Positions 10,162 to 19,794 of a stretch of 64,000 bases of DNA are shown here, piece after piece. Origin of the DNA: Gammaproteobacteria bacterium. Lineage in GTDB: Bacteria; Pseudomonadota; Gammaproteobacteria; Pseudomonadales; Pseudohongiellaceae. Every line of letters begins with the position of its first letter. Position 1 is the stretch's first letter. The notes below the pieces were generated by a model that searched no databases, was not told the DNA's origin, and worked only from the letters and a program-made list of their open reading frames with translations. The stretch is taken from contig JAJFKE010000023.1 of NCBI GenBank assembly GCA_021773355.1, forward strand, positions 124,001 through 188,000, written 5' to 3'. The position numbers and the translations under genes were made by a program.

Positions 10162-11628
10162 TTAATCACGACCATACAGCGACATTAGTTCTGCGAGTTT
10201 TTGCGGTAATTCCGTGGAGACCTGGTCCCAGTCAAACCTGAACGTCCAGTTAGCTTCATCAAGAGTTCCAGGGGTATTCATTCTGCTATCACTAGCCAAG
10301 CCCATTAAATCCTGCATCGGTAAGACAGCGAGGCTGGCAACCGATGCCAGCACACAACGAAGCAGCGGCCAGGGCATCTGTTCTTGAGGATAAGCTAGAT
10401 AGGACTTCACTTTCTGCTGCGTGCCTTCATCTAAAGCTCGATACCAGCCCGTGACGGTGTCATTGTCGTGGGTACCGGTGTAGACCACGCAGTTCTTGCG
10501 ATGATTATGGGGCAGATAAGGATTAGAGGCGTCGCCATGGAAAGCAAATTGCAGAACTTTTATTCCAGGAAAACCAAAATCCTCTCTCAAGAGTTCTACT
10601 TCTTCCGTTATCATTCCCAAGTCTTCCGCTATACAGGGCAAATTGGGAAATTCACCTTGTAGTGCCGATAGAAGCTTTCGACCCGGCACTTTAAGCCAAC
10701 TACCGTTCACCGCCGTAGCTTCGCTGGCGGAAATCTCCCACACCGATTCCAGCCCCCGGAAATGATCGATTCGAATAACATCAAAACATTCTAAAAGATG
10801 TCCCACTCGTTGCTTCCACCACAAGAATCCATTGCTCTCCATCGCTTCCCAATCATACTGCGGGCTGCCCCAGAGCTGCCCCGTCGCGGAAAAATAATCC
10901 GGGGGAACTCCAGCCACGGTGTTGGGACAGCCTTCCTCATCCAGATCGAAATAGTGGGGGTTCGCCCATACCTCCGCACTGTCATAGGCGACAAAGAAGG
11001 GCATATCGCCGATGAGTGAGACATTTCTTTCACGGGCATAAGCCCGCAGTTTTTGCCATTGATAATGAAACAGATACTGTTCAAACCTGCTGAGTTCGAT
11101 TTCAGTTTCAAGCTGCACTCTAGCAATGCACAGTGCCTGTTCCTGTCTCGTTCTTAGTGGTTTCGGCCATGATGACCAGGGGCTATTGTCTTGCTGTGCG
11201 CGCAGATTGGTAAAAAGCGCATAATCGTCTAGCCAATGTTGCTGCTTTTCTTTAAAGCCCTTAAACTGCGCTTTAAATGTTTCACAGCCTTGGCGCTGGA
11301 ACGCTTGTGAAATTTCAAATAGTTTTAGTCTGTATTCAGAAAAATCATGAAAAGTGATATCTGGCACTTCTTGCTGATACAGTTCCTGCAAATTGGAAAA
11401 TGATATTAAGCAGGGGTTTCCTGCAAAAGCTGAGATTCCATTGTAAGGCGACAAATCCTCATGAGTGGGACCAAGAGGCAAAACCTGCCACCAGCTGATG
11501 TGGGCTACCGCCAGGAAGTCAACAAATTTATAGGCGTCGGCTCCTAAACTGCCATAGCCTTGCTCATCGCCCGGCAGTGACGTAGGGTGTAAAAGGACAC
11601 CACAACTCCTTCTCAGGGGTTTCTCCAT
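10162..11628 (-). CDS. malQ: 4-alpha-glucanotransferase (amylomaltase, GH77)
   Basis: Disproportionates maltodextrins so that phosphorylase and synthase can use short glucans. The 488 residues are a normal MalQ length. Visible GH77 signatures are LSPYNGISAFAGNP near the N-terminus, GDMPFFVAYDSAEVWANP, the nucleophile region RIDHFRG (about 288), the acid/base region AEDLG (about 335) and the THDNDT motif. It is transcribed away from the GH57 side with 127 bp between the stop of GH57 and its start, so it could form one transcript with that gene. The start is the ATG at 11628. Confidence 0.95.
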   Translation of the reverse strand: MEKPLRRSCGVLLHPTSLPGDEQGYGSLGADAYKFVDFLAVAHISWWQVLPLGPTHEDLSPYNGISAFAGNPCLISFSNLQELYQQEVPDITFHDFSEYRLKLFEISQAFQRQGCETFKAQFKGFKEKQQHWLDDYALFTNLRAQQDNSPWSSWPKPLRTRQEQALCIARVQLETEIELSRFEQYLFHYQWQKLRAYARERNVSLIGDMPFFVAYDSAEVWANPHYFDLDEEGCPNTVAGVPPDYFSATGQLWGSPQYDWEAMESNGFLWWKQRVGHLLECFDVIRIDHFRGLESVWEISASEATAVNGSWLKVPGRKLLSALQGEFPNLPCIAEDLGMITEEVELLREDFGFPGIKVLQFAFHGDASNPYLPHNHRKNCVVYTGTHDNDTVTGWYRALDEGTQQKVKSYLAYPQEQMPWPLLRCVLASVASLAVLPMQDLMGLASDSRMNTPGTLDEANWTFRFDWDQVSTELPQKLAELMSLYGRD

Positions 11629-11755
11629 AGCAATGATTTCTCAAAAAACTCTACTCTAATTCAGGAATTCGACAGGCAAGGCCCCAGCAAATGGTAACTG
11701 CAAACAGTACTCCCAATATTGGCGGCAAACTGTGGCAGCGAACGTAAGCTAAGTA

Positions 11756-13489
11756 TTAGGAAGCCTCGCCACGACGCATAACCCCACCCAACTCAACGGC
11801 ATCTGCTTTTTCGGTTCCTTCTACTGCTGCGCCAACGGATATTACTTCTGCTAATTCCTCGGGAACGCTCAGGCCCAAGAGAATATAAAGATGGCTCAGG
11901 TGTAGTCGGTAAAGCTCATCAAAATCCTTGACCGCCGAGCCAGGATTATAATCACCAAACCACCAGAACCAGTCTGATCCCTCACAAATAGCTAACTGTT
12001 TTTCAATGCTGGCCAAGTCACTCTGTGCCAGGCGCGACTCTCTGGTTATCCGGTCTACCTGTTTTTTCGCGGTACATAACAACTCCCATGCGCGGTTTTT
12101 GTCGGGATCACCGATCCAGGTGGAGAAGCTGCCATACACCCAACTACCTGCAACCAGCTTGTCTAGCTGAGCAGCAGGAATATTCTCATCGATGCATTCA
12201 GAGAAGGTGCTCATTCTGATATCTGGATGCTTAACCAGGGATCGATACAGTGCAGTAAGAAAATAGAAGCCATTATTTGGATAATATTCCCAACAATTCT
12301 CGCCATCTAAAATAATCGAGACGACTTTCTCCCGATCGTTTTCACTCTGCTCATCTCCATCGGGAAGCTCATGAATGGTCTGCAGATGCTCCACCAAATT
12401 ATTAGCGGCATCATCACCATGCCAATCAGAATAGTTAAAACCAATTAAATCTGAGAGCTTATCGTCACGAAAAAAACAGCTAACGGGATAATCTTTACAA
12501 TGATAGGGTCGGTGAACGCTGGTATTTCGATGCTCTCGAGACCCGTTAATACTATTCAGTAGTACATTGCTGCCGCTCGCTGTCCAGGCAAATCCGCTTT
12601 CACCGAGTATTTGTAATACTGCCTCACTCAATCCACCCTCCGATGGCCAACAACCCAAGGGCTTCCGATCAAAGTGATTTTCAAATACCTCTATTGCCTT
12701 GCTAAGTTGCCACTCAACCCGCTCTCTTCCACCCGGATATTGATTCGGGGGTAAGTGTATTTCTGGTTCCGAATCCCTGGCGCTATCCATATCCAGTAGA
12801 AGGGGCATCATGGTATGGCTGTAAGGGGTAACGCTTAGTTCCACTTGTCCGGCATCAGCCAGATTTTTGTATTTTGGAGTAATAGCCCGAAGCAGTTCTC
12901 CAATGATCTTCAACAGTAAGCGGCGATCATTATAATTGTAGTTGCATTGTTTCTTAACCAGTGCGGCGACCCGAGTATCGTTTCTTCGAACTGTCTCTCC
13001 CAGCCACGCCAGGTGATACCAAACCAATAAATCGAAGAAATATTGCTCGTTAAGATAAGTCAGCGGCAAGTCATCCTGTTGAACTCTGGTCGCCAAATCC
13101 ACCAGCCCCGAGAATGACTTGTGGGCCTTAATCAAACGATGCTCATTTGCCCGCAGACACTGATCAATTACCGACTGCCTCTGTTCTGACGAGCTGGGAA
13201 GAGTATTAGCACAGAGCAGTGCCAATAAGGGGTCGTTTAGCGGTCTATTTCCTTCCAGGAATTCGTGTATCTGCCAATCATAATCACTAATCTGCTCCAA
13301 CAATATTGGGCAGAAATTTATGACCGCCTTTGCCTGAGGAATGGACTCCAGAATATTAGCCATATCTGTGTAGTCTTTAATAGCATGCAAATAGACCCAA
13401 GGTAGTCGATATTGCCTATCGGCTTGATCCTGATAATAAGGCTGGTGCATGTGCCAACAAAAAACCACGCGAATTGGCTTTTTTTCCAT
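11756..13489 (-). CDS. GH57 family alpha-amylase-like glycosidase
   Basis: Retaining glycoside hydrolase of family 57 (577 residues), acting on alpha-glucans. Family markers seen are HMHQPY near the N-terminus, the nucleophile region GCWPSEGGLSE (about residue 280), the catalytic-aspartate region ILDGENCWEYY and a helical C-terminal domain with W-rich SDWFWWFGDYN. GH57 includes alpha-amylases, branching enzymes and amylopullulanases; the exact specificity cannot be read here. No GlgX-type debrancher is visible in the window, so this enzyme may supply hydrolysis. It shares a divergent promoter region with glgB. Confidence 0.9.
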   Translation of the reverse strand: MEKKPIRVVFCWHMHQPYYQDQADRQYRLPWVYLHAIKDYTDMANILESIPQAKAVINFCPILLEQISDYDWQIHEFLEGNRPLNDPLLALLCANTLPSSSEQRQSVIDQCLRANEHRLIKAHKSFSGLVDLATRVQQDDLPLTYLNEQYFFDLLVWYHLAWLGETVRRNDTRVAALVKKQCNYNYNDRRLLLKIIGELLRAITPKYKNLADAGQVELSVTPYSHTMMPLLLDMDSARDSEPEIHLPPNQYPGGRERVEWQLSKAIEVFENHFDRKPLGCWPSEGGLSEAVLQILGESGFAWTASGSNVLLNSINGSREHRNTSVHRPYHCKDYPVSCFFRDDKLSDLIGFNYSDWHGDDAANNLVEHLQTIHELPDGDEQSENDREKVVSIILDGENCWEYYPNNGFYFLTALYRSLVKHPDIRMSTFSECIDENIPAAQLDKLVAGSWVYGSFSTWIGDPDKNRAWELLCTAKKQVDRITRESRLAQSDLASIEKQLAICEGSDWFWWFGDYNPGSAVKDFDELYRLHLSHLYILLGLSVPEELAEVISVGAAVEGTEKADAVELGGVMRRGEAS

Positions 13490-13600
13490 CGCTCTATACT
13501 CTTCAAATAGTCTTGAATGCGCTATGCTTCATCTGCTGCAATCAATGAATACGGTGCTAGCAACCATCCGCCAGCCCGACGCCAGCGATGCAGAAATCCC

Positions 13601-13669
13601 ATATTAATGTTAGGCAATTTATTTCCCTTGACCTGCGTCAACTCGATACCCAGCTCGTCTTACTATGGT
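13601..13669. promoter_or_regulatory. Divergent FNR-type promoter between GH57 and glgB
   Basis: Positions 13628-13641 read TTGAC-CTGC-GTCAA, a perfect palindrome of the FNR/FixK class. Rightward, TATGGT at 13664-13669 starts 29.5 bp from the centre. Leftward, the minus-strand hexamer TAATAT (13606-13601) is similarly placed. One site could therefore activate both glgB-glgA and the GH57 gene. The remainder of 13490-13792 holds no gene. Confidence 0.6.
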
Positions 13670-13792
13670 GTATAAGGGTTGAATGGAGTCAAGGGTTCCT
13701 GTGCGCATAGCTGAGGGTTGAATCCAAAAATGTAGCTCTGCTTGAAGAAAAATTCTCCTATTGCCAGTGGTTTCCAAAAATAAAGCAAATTG

Positions 13793-16036
13793 ATGAAGAC
13801 AATAGAGAAAGCCTTAAAGCAGAATTTGGACAAGCTGATGTCCACTGATCAACACGATCCTTTCTCTATTCTGGGCCCGCAGCTGAGCGACGGACACAGC
13901 GTAATTCGCCTATACAGACCTGATGCCAAGCAGCTATTTGTCCACACTTGTTCAGGAAAAAAGCCTATGAAAGCAGAAGGAAGATCGGGTCTATTCCAAT
14001 GGCGAGGGAGCAAGGACGAACTCCCCAAACACCCGAACATCACTCAGCTCAATCATGACGGTAGCGAATTTTCGTTTATCGATGCCTATAGCTTCCCGCC
14101 CGAGCTCAGCAATGACTGCTTTAAGGAATTTTCCCAGGGATCCTGTTGGCAGGCACACAAATTGCTCGGCGCCCACCCCCAGCAGCGAGACGATGTCGCC
14201 GGGGTTCGATTCAGCCTGTGGGCTCCCAACGCAAAACGCGTCTCGATAATCGCAGATTTCAACTATTGGGACGGCCGCACCTGCCCCATGCAAAATTTGG
14301 GTGACAGCGGAGTATGGGAGCTTTTCATCCCTGGGGTAAATGCAGGTTGCTGTTACAAGTACGAGATCAAGAACCGGGATACAGACAAACTATTTCTTAA
14401 GGCTGACCCCTATGGCCAACGGTTTGAACTGAGACCGCAAACCGCGTCTGTTGTGGTTGCTGAATCGTCTCACCGCTGGTCGGACCAACAGTGGATACAG
14501 ACGCGATCGACACGGGATTGGCTACATGCCCCAGTGTCGATTTATGAAGTGCATTTAGGCTCGTGGCGGCACACTAATGGCAATTTTCCTAATTATAGAA
14601 GTCTGGCTCCTGAATTAGTCCAATATGTGAAAAAGCTGGGCTTCACTCACCTGCAACTCATGCCGATAACTGAACACCCCTTCGATGGCTCATGGGGGTA
14701 TCAGGTAACTGGCTATTTCTCTCCGACCAGCCGCTATGGAGACGCCGACGATTTACGCTATTTTGTAGATTACTGTCACCAACACGGTATTGCGGTGTTA
14801 TTGGATTGGGTGCCTGGTCATTTCCCAAAGGATGAGCACGCACTGGGCTGCTTCGACGGCACCTCCCTATATGAACATGAAGATCCTGCGCAAGCGGAGC
14901 AGAAAGACTGGGGCACCCTGGTATTCAATTACGGACGCACCGAGGTAAAGAATTTCCTCCTGTCCAGCGCCTACTACTGGCTGAGTGAATTTCATTTCGA
15001 CGGACTGCGAATTGATGCCGTAGCATCCATGTTATATCTCGATTATTCCCGTGAAGCCGGCGACTGGACTCCAAACCAATACGGCGGCAACGAAAATCTG
15101 GAGGCCATCGCATTCCTGCAAGAGACCAACACCATCTTGCATGAGCATTTTCCTGGCGCACTGATCATTGCGGAAGAATCAACAGCCTGGCCCATGGTGT
15201 CACGACCAGTCTATCTTGGTGGCCTGGGATTCAGCATGAAATGGAATATGGGGTGGATGAATGACACACTATCTTATATGGCGCTGGATCCTGTTTATCG
15301 TCAATATAATCAGGAAAAGCTCACCTTCGGTCTTCTCTACGCCTTTACCGAGAATTTCATTCTGCCGCTTTCCCATGATGAAGTGGTGCATGAGAAGAAA
15401 TCATTACTCGCCAAGATGCCCGGCGATAACTGGCAACAGTTTGCCAATCTGCGACTGCTGTATGTCTATATGTTTACCCATCCGGGAAATAAACTTCTAT
15501 TCATGGGCAACGAATTTGCGCAGCAGCTCGAATGGGATCATGACAGGGAACTTAGCTGGGAGTTGTTGCAGCATCAGGATCATTTAGGTATGCAGCGGCT
15601 GATTACAGATCTAAATCAGCTGTACAAAAATCTTCCGACTTTACATAAATATGACTTCGAGCAGCGCGGCTTTCAGTGGCTGGACTGCAACGATAGTGCG
15701 CAATCAGTCCTGAGTTATCTGCGCCGTGCGGACGATGACATGATGATCATCGTGCTGAATTTTACTCCCGTTCCACGCCGCAATTACCGTATCGCCGTGC
15801 CCCTGCCCGGCCTGTACCGTGTAATACTTAATTCTGATTCCAGTGCTTATGCTGGCAGCAATTATCAGGACACTACCAAAGCCAATGACAATGAAGTCTA
15901 TGCTGAACATAAAGCTTACCTCGACCAGGCCTATTCACTGACCCTTACCTTGCCACCTCTTGCGGGCATACTACTTCAGCTGGTCGAATCGCAAACAGAC
16001 TCGAAAGGGCAGACCGAGACTATTGGATCAGGATGA
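13793..16036 (+). CDS. glgB: 1,4-alpha-glucan branching enzyme
   Basis: Creates alpha-1,6 branches in glycogen (GH13). The 747-residue protein has the two N-terminal beta domains of long GlgBs (first at 1-110, CBM48 at about 125-220), then the barrel with the nucleophile region GLRIDAVASM (about residue 408), the acid/base AEEST (about 461) and LSHDEVVHEK. The start is the ATG at 13793; the TTG directly before it is also in frame. The stop overlaps glgA in an ATGA, so branching enzyme and synthase are co-translated. Confidence 0.96.
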   Translation: MKTIEKALKQNLDKLMSTDQHDPFSILGPQLSDGHSVIRLYRPDAKQLFVHTCSGKKPMKAEGRSGLFQWRGSKDELPKHPNITQLNHDGSEFSFIDAYSFPPELSNDCFKEFSQGSCWQAHKLLGAHPQQRDDVAGVRFSLWAPNAKRVSIIADFNYWDGRTCPMQNLGDSGVWELFIPGVNAGCCYKYEIKNRDTDKLFLKADPYGQRFELRPQTASVVVAESSHRWSDQQWIQTRSTRDWLHAPVSIYEVHLGSWRHTNGNFPNYRSLAPELVQYVKKLGFTHLQLMPITEHPFDGSWGYQVTGYFSPTSRYGDADDLRYFVDYCHQHGIAVLLDWVPGHFPKDEHALGCFDGTSLYEHEDPAQAEQKDWGTLVFNYGRTEVKNFLLSSAYYWLSEFHFDGLRIDAVASMLYLDYSREAGDWTPNQYGGNENLEAIAFLQETNTILHEHFPGALIIAEESTAWPMVSRPVYLGGLGFSMKWNMGWMNDTLSYMALDPVYRQYNQEKLTFGLLYAFTENFILPLSHDEVVHEKKSLLAKMPGDNWQQFANLRLLYVYMFTHPGNKLLFMGNEFAQQLEWDHDRELSWELLQHQDHLGMQRLITDLNQLYKNLPTLHKYDFEQRGFQWLDCNDSAQSVLSYLRRADDDMMIIVLNFTPVPRRNYRIAVPLPGLYRVILNSDSSAYAGSNYQDTTKANDNEVYAEHKAYLDQAYSLTLTLPPLAGILLQLVESQTDSKGQTETIGSG

Positions 16037-17541
16037 GCCGGCGCAAGCTACAGCTGTTATTTGTCACTAGTGAATTATACCCATTAGTGAAAACAGGTGG
16101 TTTGGCGGATGTCTCCTACAGTCTGCCGCAGGCTTTGTCGGCTTTGGGAGTAGACAGCATCATCCTGATACCTGCTTATGCAGCAGCATTGCAGCGCTTA
16201 CAGAACACAAAAAAAGTCTACACCTTTACCGGTTTTGAACGCTGCGGTGTTTCGAAAGGTTGTAGCCTGCTAGAAGCAAGGATTCCGGACAGTAGTCAAA
16301 GACTGCTACTATTCGATTCACCGGAGTTGTATCAACGCGAGGGCAGCATTTATGTCGATGAAAATCAACAGGACTGGCCTGACAACGCACGGCGTTTCGC
16401 AGAATTTTGTCGCGCAGCCTGCGGCATAGCCTTGGGACAATGCGAACTCGGCTGGCAAGCTGACGTAGTGCATTGCAATGACTGGCAGAGTGGCTTAACC
16501 CCGGCGTTTATAAAAACTTATGCAAAACCGGAAGATCACACTCCGGCAAGTATATTTACTATTCATAATCTCGCCTATCAGGGAATCTTTGACCGACAAT
16601 CCTTCGATGATTTGCGATTACCCCCACAGTGGTGGTCTGCCGATGCCCTGGAGTTCTATGGTAATTTTTCCTTCCTCAAGGCGGGCCTGATCTTTGCGGA
16701 CTACATTACTACCGTCAGTCCAAACTATCGCGAAGAAATACTGACGACAGAATTTGGCTATGGCATGGAAGGTGTGCTTGATTCTCGTAAAGATAAATTT
16801 GTAGGCATCTTAAACGGTGCCGACTACACAACCTGGAATCCAGCCACCGACCCCCATCTTGATCAAGCCTATGACGGCAAGTCACTGGAAAAAAAGAGCC
16901 AAAACAAACTGGCACTACAGAAACAAGCTGGATTGACCGAAGATAAGAACATCCCGGTCGTGGGCCTGATTGGTCGTTTGGTTCCACAAAAAGGCATCGA
17001 TTTGGTGATCTCGACCCTGGAAAACTTGGTGAGTGAAACCGTGCAATGGGTAATCCTCGGCAGCGGAGACCCGATTTTTGAAAAACGATTACGGCAATTA
17101 AGTCAGCAGCACCGCAAAAAAATCTATTTCTGTGCAGAATTTAATGAAGTCCTGGCCCATAGGATAGAAGCCGGTGCCGATATTTTTCTGATGCCATCCC
17201 GCTTCGAACCCTGCGGCCTGAATCAGCTCTATAGTTTACGCTATGGTACGTTGCCAGTGGTACGCAACACCGGAGGTCTGGCTAACACGGTGGTAAATGC
17301 AACAGCAAATAATATCAGGCAAGGCACCGCCACCGGATTTGTTTTCAATAAGGTAGACGCCACCGAATTACAGCGAATACTACTTTATGCCCTGAGACTC
17401 TATCGCGACAAACCATTATGGCGCCAACTCTGTTTCCAGGCCATGAGTCAGGATTTTAGCTGGCTACAAAGTGCCCAGCAATACAAGGAGCTATATCGCA
17501 AAGTATTAGGGAACCTCAGAGGCTCCTTAGCTGACCATTGA
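16033..17541 (+). CDS. glgA: Glycogen synthase (ADP-glucose, GT5)
   Basis: Transfers glucose from ADP-glucose to the growing alpha-1,4 chain. It is 502 residues with the N-terminal KTGGLADV loop (K20-V27) that binds ADP-glucose, and the GT-B C-terminal signatures PSRFEPCGLNQLYSLRYGTLPVVRNTGGLANTV. It is translationally coupled to glgB. The stop is followed directly by a decayed antisense gene, and the last ten codons contain GAGGCTCC, similar to the arm of the hairpin at 26120, so the 3' end may have been reshaped by an insertion. That point is speculative. Confidence 0.95.
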   Translation: MSRRKLQLLFVTSELYPLVKTGGLADVSYSLPQALSALGVDSIILIPAYAAALQRLQNTKKVYTFTGFERCGVSKGCSLLEARIPDSSQRLLLFDSPELYQREGSIYVDENQQDWPDNARRFAEFCRAACGIALGQCELGWQADVVHCNDWQSGLTPAFIKTYAKPEDHTPASIFTIHNLAYQGIFDRQSFDDLRLPPQWWSADALEFYGNFSFLKAGLIFADYITTVSPNYREEILTTEFGYGMEGVLDSRKDKFVGILNGADYTTWNPATDPHLDQAYDGKSLEKKSQNKLALQKQAGLTEDKNIPVVGLIGRLVPQKGIDLVISTLENLVSETVQWVILGSGDPIFEKRLRQLSQQHRKKIYFCAEFNEVLAHRIEAGADIFLMPSRFEPCGLNQLYSLRYGTLPVVRNTGGLANTVVNATANNIRQGTATGFVFNKVDATELQRILLYALRLYRDKPLWRQLCFQAMSQDFSWLQSAQQYKELYRKVLGNLRGSLADH

Positions 17542-17993
17542 CCCATAACTGCGCGCTTATATTGAGCAGCGACAATAACATTGTCTTCCCACCGTCCAAC
17601 ATAGTCTGGATCCTGATGACTGCCACCCATAAATACCTTGTGCTGAATCTGGATGGCGTGCAGTTCGCAGGCGCGGACGCCGATAAAGGCATAGCGGGTT
17701 AAATCTTGCTACTGATTCATCGTTGGCTCGAAACTTCCAGCACCTGTTTTTCTTCCACGCCAGAGTAGCTTTCATGGTGGGAACAGATACTGTTTCCATG
17801 AATGAGGGCCCACATTGTAGCCAAACAAAGCCTTATCATCCCTAGGCTTGACCCGATTGCTCGCAGCTTCCTGAACATCGGTCCAACCCATTGGCAGGTC
17901 ATCTGGCACCTGCAAGGAGTCATAGATAATTGCCGCGTCACGCAAGCTTGGTCCGACCCTGAGATATCCCCATGAAATCTTGAAACCGCTGGC
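17530..17993 (-). pseudogene. Decayed hydrogenase-beta-like 4Fe-4S protein fragment
   Basis: One minus-strand frame keeps recognisable homology through two stop codons (TGA at 17774-17772, TAG at 17711-17709). In order it reads GPSLRDAAIIYDSLQ, DDLPMGWTDVQEA, RDDKALFGYNVGPHSWKQYL, then after the stops RYAFIGVRACELHAIQIQ and KVFMGGSHQDPDY. These match the N-terminal part of 4Fe-4S dicluster proteins annotated as sulfhydrogenase subunit beta. The cysteine-rich C-terminus is absent, cut off at the glgA end. It is a relic with no function; assignment rests on motif memory, not on a search. Confidence 0.65.
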
Positions 17994-18238
17994 TTAGTTT
18001 TATTTTAAATTTAGCGCTGAAGTAAGCCCGCTGTAACGCAGATGTTTCCTGGGAACAATCAGGGCCAGGGACCCGTGAGCAGGGAGCATCTGCGTTACAG
18101 CGGGCGATGAGGTATTCTGTCCAGTCTCTGGCTCATTGTTCAAATCTAACGACTGAGCAGAAAACAGCGGCTCAATACAAGTTAATGTATTGTGTTGGCT
18201 CAATATTTTCTGGGGATATCTCAGGGTCGAACCAAGCT
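17945..18238. repeat. 28-bp inverted repeat flanking about 240 bp
   Basis: The minus-strand sequence 17972-17945 and the plus-strand sequence 18211-18238 are identical at 27 of 28 positions (both begin TGGGGATATCTCAGGG). The left arm is the start of the decayed Fe-S gene, so part of that gene was duplicated in inverted orientation. The 238 bp between the arms carries a second inverted repeat and no recognised gene. Confidence 0.7.
18026..18105. repeat. 19-bp perfect inverted repeat, 42-nt loop
   Basis: Arms 18026-18044 (GCCCGCTGTAACGCAGATG) and 18087-18105 are perfect reverse complements. No T-run follows on either strand, so it is not a typical terminator. It sits inside the larger inverted repeat and may be a mobile-element or recombination relic. 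Confidence 0.65.
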
Positions 18239-18298
18239 ATAACTGCGTTTTTTCAGAACGGTAAACAGCTTTGAAGACCTGCGTCCGTATAATACGTT

Positions 18299-18565
18299 TC
18301 ATGAGCTTTCCATGAACTCCTTTTTAATCTTCCTATCCAAATATTCCAGCATTCTGTTGAGCGTATTCACTTCAGAATAATCAACTTCAGGTACGCTTAC
18401 ACCACTGGAATTTTTTAACACCGATAGAAAGTTTAAAAAGTCCATCGAATCGATATCACACTGATCACGCAAATCTTCATCCGGGTTGATATCATCTGCT
18501 TCAATCTCAGGTGCCACTTCCTGAATTGCCTCAATAACCAAAGTTCGAATATGGTCCAGGTTCAT
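18299..18565 (-). CDS. Acyl carrier protein
   Basis: An 88-residue acidic helical protein with the 4'-phosphopantetheine site DIDSMDF (S40). It is the last gene of the operon acs-E1-E2-ACP, overlapping the E2 stop by ATGA. It differs from housekeeping AcpP in sequence and context. Its position suggests that acetyl groups made by the dehydrogenase or the synthetase are loaded onto this carrier, but that is inference. A phosphopantetheinyl transferase is not encoded in the window. Confidence 0.9.
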   Translation of the reverse strand: MNLDHIRTLVIEAIQEVAPEIEADDINPDEDLRDQCDIDSMDFLNFLSVLKNSSGVSVPEVDYSEVNTLNRMLEYLDRKIKKEFMESS

Positions 18566-19785
18566 AGAGATTCCGGGTTTTGTAACTTATTAGATAAAGC
18601 ATGTAGGAATTTCGCCCCCAAGACACCATCACTGACGCGATGATCCGCGCTCAAGCCGGTATTGATCATTTCGCGAGGAACGATAACCCCATCCATCACC
18701 TGTGGAGCCTGTCGGGGCCTTCCGAAACCAATAATAGCCACCTGCGGCGGATAAATAATGCCAAACACAGTATCAGAACCTCGTTCACCCATACTGGTTA
18801 CGGTAATCGTTGCATCGGTTAATTCTGAGCTGCGTAAGCGACCTCCTCGACTTCTATTTGCGATATCACGCAGTGTTTTCATAGTTTCGTCTACCGATAA
18901 TTTTTCGACATCATGAATTGCAGGTACTAGCAGTCCCCCGTCGCGCAGACTTATGGCATTCCCAATATGAATCCCTGCACCTGCCTGAAATTGATTGTTA
19001 AGATAATAACCGTTTAACTGCGGGAATTTTATCAATGTCTGGGCTACCGCTTTTAACAACACCGCTAGTAGTAGCAGTCGCTGCTCGGGCTCTCGCCCAA
19101 TATTCTCGGTTTGCAACCATTGCTGCACCTTACTGATATCAATATCAAGACTTATATAGTAATGCGGGATCTCCCGTTTAGATTTTTCCATCGCTGAGGA
19201 GATAGCCGCTCTCATGGCACTGAAGTTCAATTCATTGGTTTTAGTTTGCGCAGAAGCCATGTCCAGATTATTACTGCCATCAACCAGCCCAGTAATGTCA
19301 TCTAGTAAAATCGCTCCGGAAGGGCCGCTGCCCTTAATAAGCGACAAATCCAGTTGTAAATCTTCAGCCATTTTTCGCACAGCCGGTGATGCTCTTACAT
19401 CTGAACCGGGGCTTGAAAGCCTGGCTGATTGAGCCGACTGTATAGGCTGAGTTTTTTGCGCGGAGAACGGTTCCTCGACATTCTCTTCTTGCCCTGTTGA
19501 GACAGCCTCACTTCCTTTTTGCAGCTTTGATTCAGACTTTGGAATATCTGAGCCTGATTCTAACCGCGCCAGAATTGTACCCACGGGCACTTTAGTAACA
19601 GGCTGCACCAATATCTCCGCGACTTTGCCCTCATTGTAGGCCTCCATATCTATCGCGCCTTTTTGAGTTTCAATCACTGCAACGATATCACCTTTGCTAA
19701 CCTGATCACCGATATTTACCAGCCATTCAACCAAAGTGCCTTCTGTCATATCTGAACCCAGTGAAGGCATTGTTATATCAATCAT
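18562..19785 (-). CDS. 2-oxoacid dehydrogenase E2 acyltransferase
   Basis: Dihydrolipoamide acyltransferase (407 residues). One lipoyl domain (1-75) carries the lipoyl lysine K42 in ETQKGAIDM. A Ser/Gln-rich linker is followed by a peripheral subunit-binding domain (about 130-165, SPAVRKMAEDL) and the catalytic domain ending with the active-site motif SADHRVSDG. It follows the fused E1 gene by 9 nt. A dedicated E3 is missing from the operon, so lipoamide dehydrogenase must come from elsewhere. Pyruvate or acetoin are the likely substrates of the complex; the sequence does not decide. Confidence 0.93.
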   Translation of the reverse strand: MIDITMPSLGSDMTEGTLVEWLVNIGDQVSKGDIVAVIETQKGAIDMEAYNEGKVAEILVQPVTKVPVGTILARLESGSDIPKSESKLQKGSEAVSTGQEENVEEPFSAQKTQPIQSAQSARLSSPGSDVRASPAVRKMAEDLQLDLSLIKGSGPSGAILLDDITGLVDGSNNLDMASAQTKTNELNFSAMRAAISSAMEKSKREIPHYYISLDIDISKVQQWLQTENIGREPEQRLLLLAVLLKAVAQTLIKFPQLNGYYLNNQFQAGAGIHIGNAISLRDGGLLVPAIHDVEKLSVDETMKTLRDIANRSRGGRLRSSELTDATITVTSMGERGSDTVFGIIYPPQVAIIGFGRPRQAPQVMDGVIVPREMINTGLSADHRVSDGVLGAKFLHALSNKLQNPESL

Positions 19786-19794
19786 AAGGCACCA

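Noticed and set aside
18000-18203. 67-residue minus-strand open frame within the inverted repeat
   Set aside because: It spans the 19-bp hairpin and has no family features; it probably arises from the repeat sequence.
18275-18286. GACCTGCGTC core followed by TATAAT near the ACP 3' end
   Set aside because: The outer palindrome bases are missing, the spacing to TATAAT is too short for a promoter and no gene follows on that strand.
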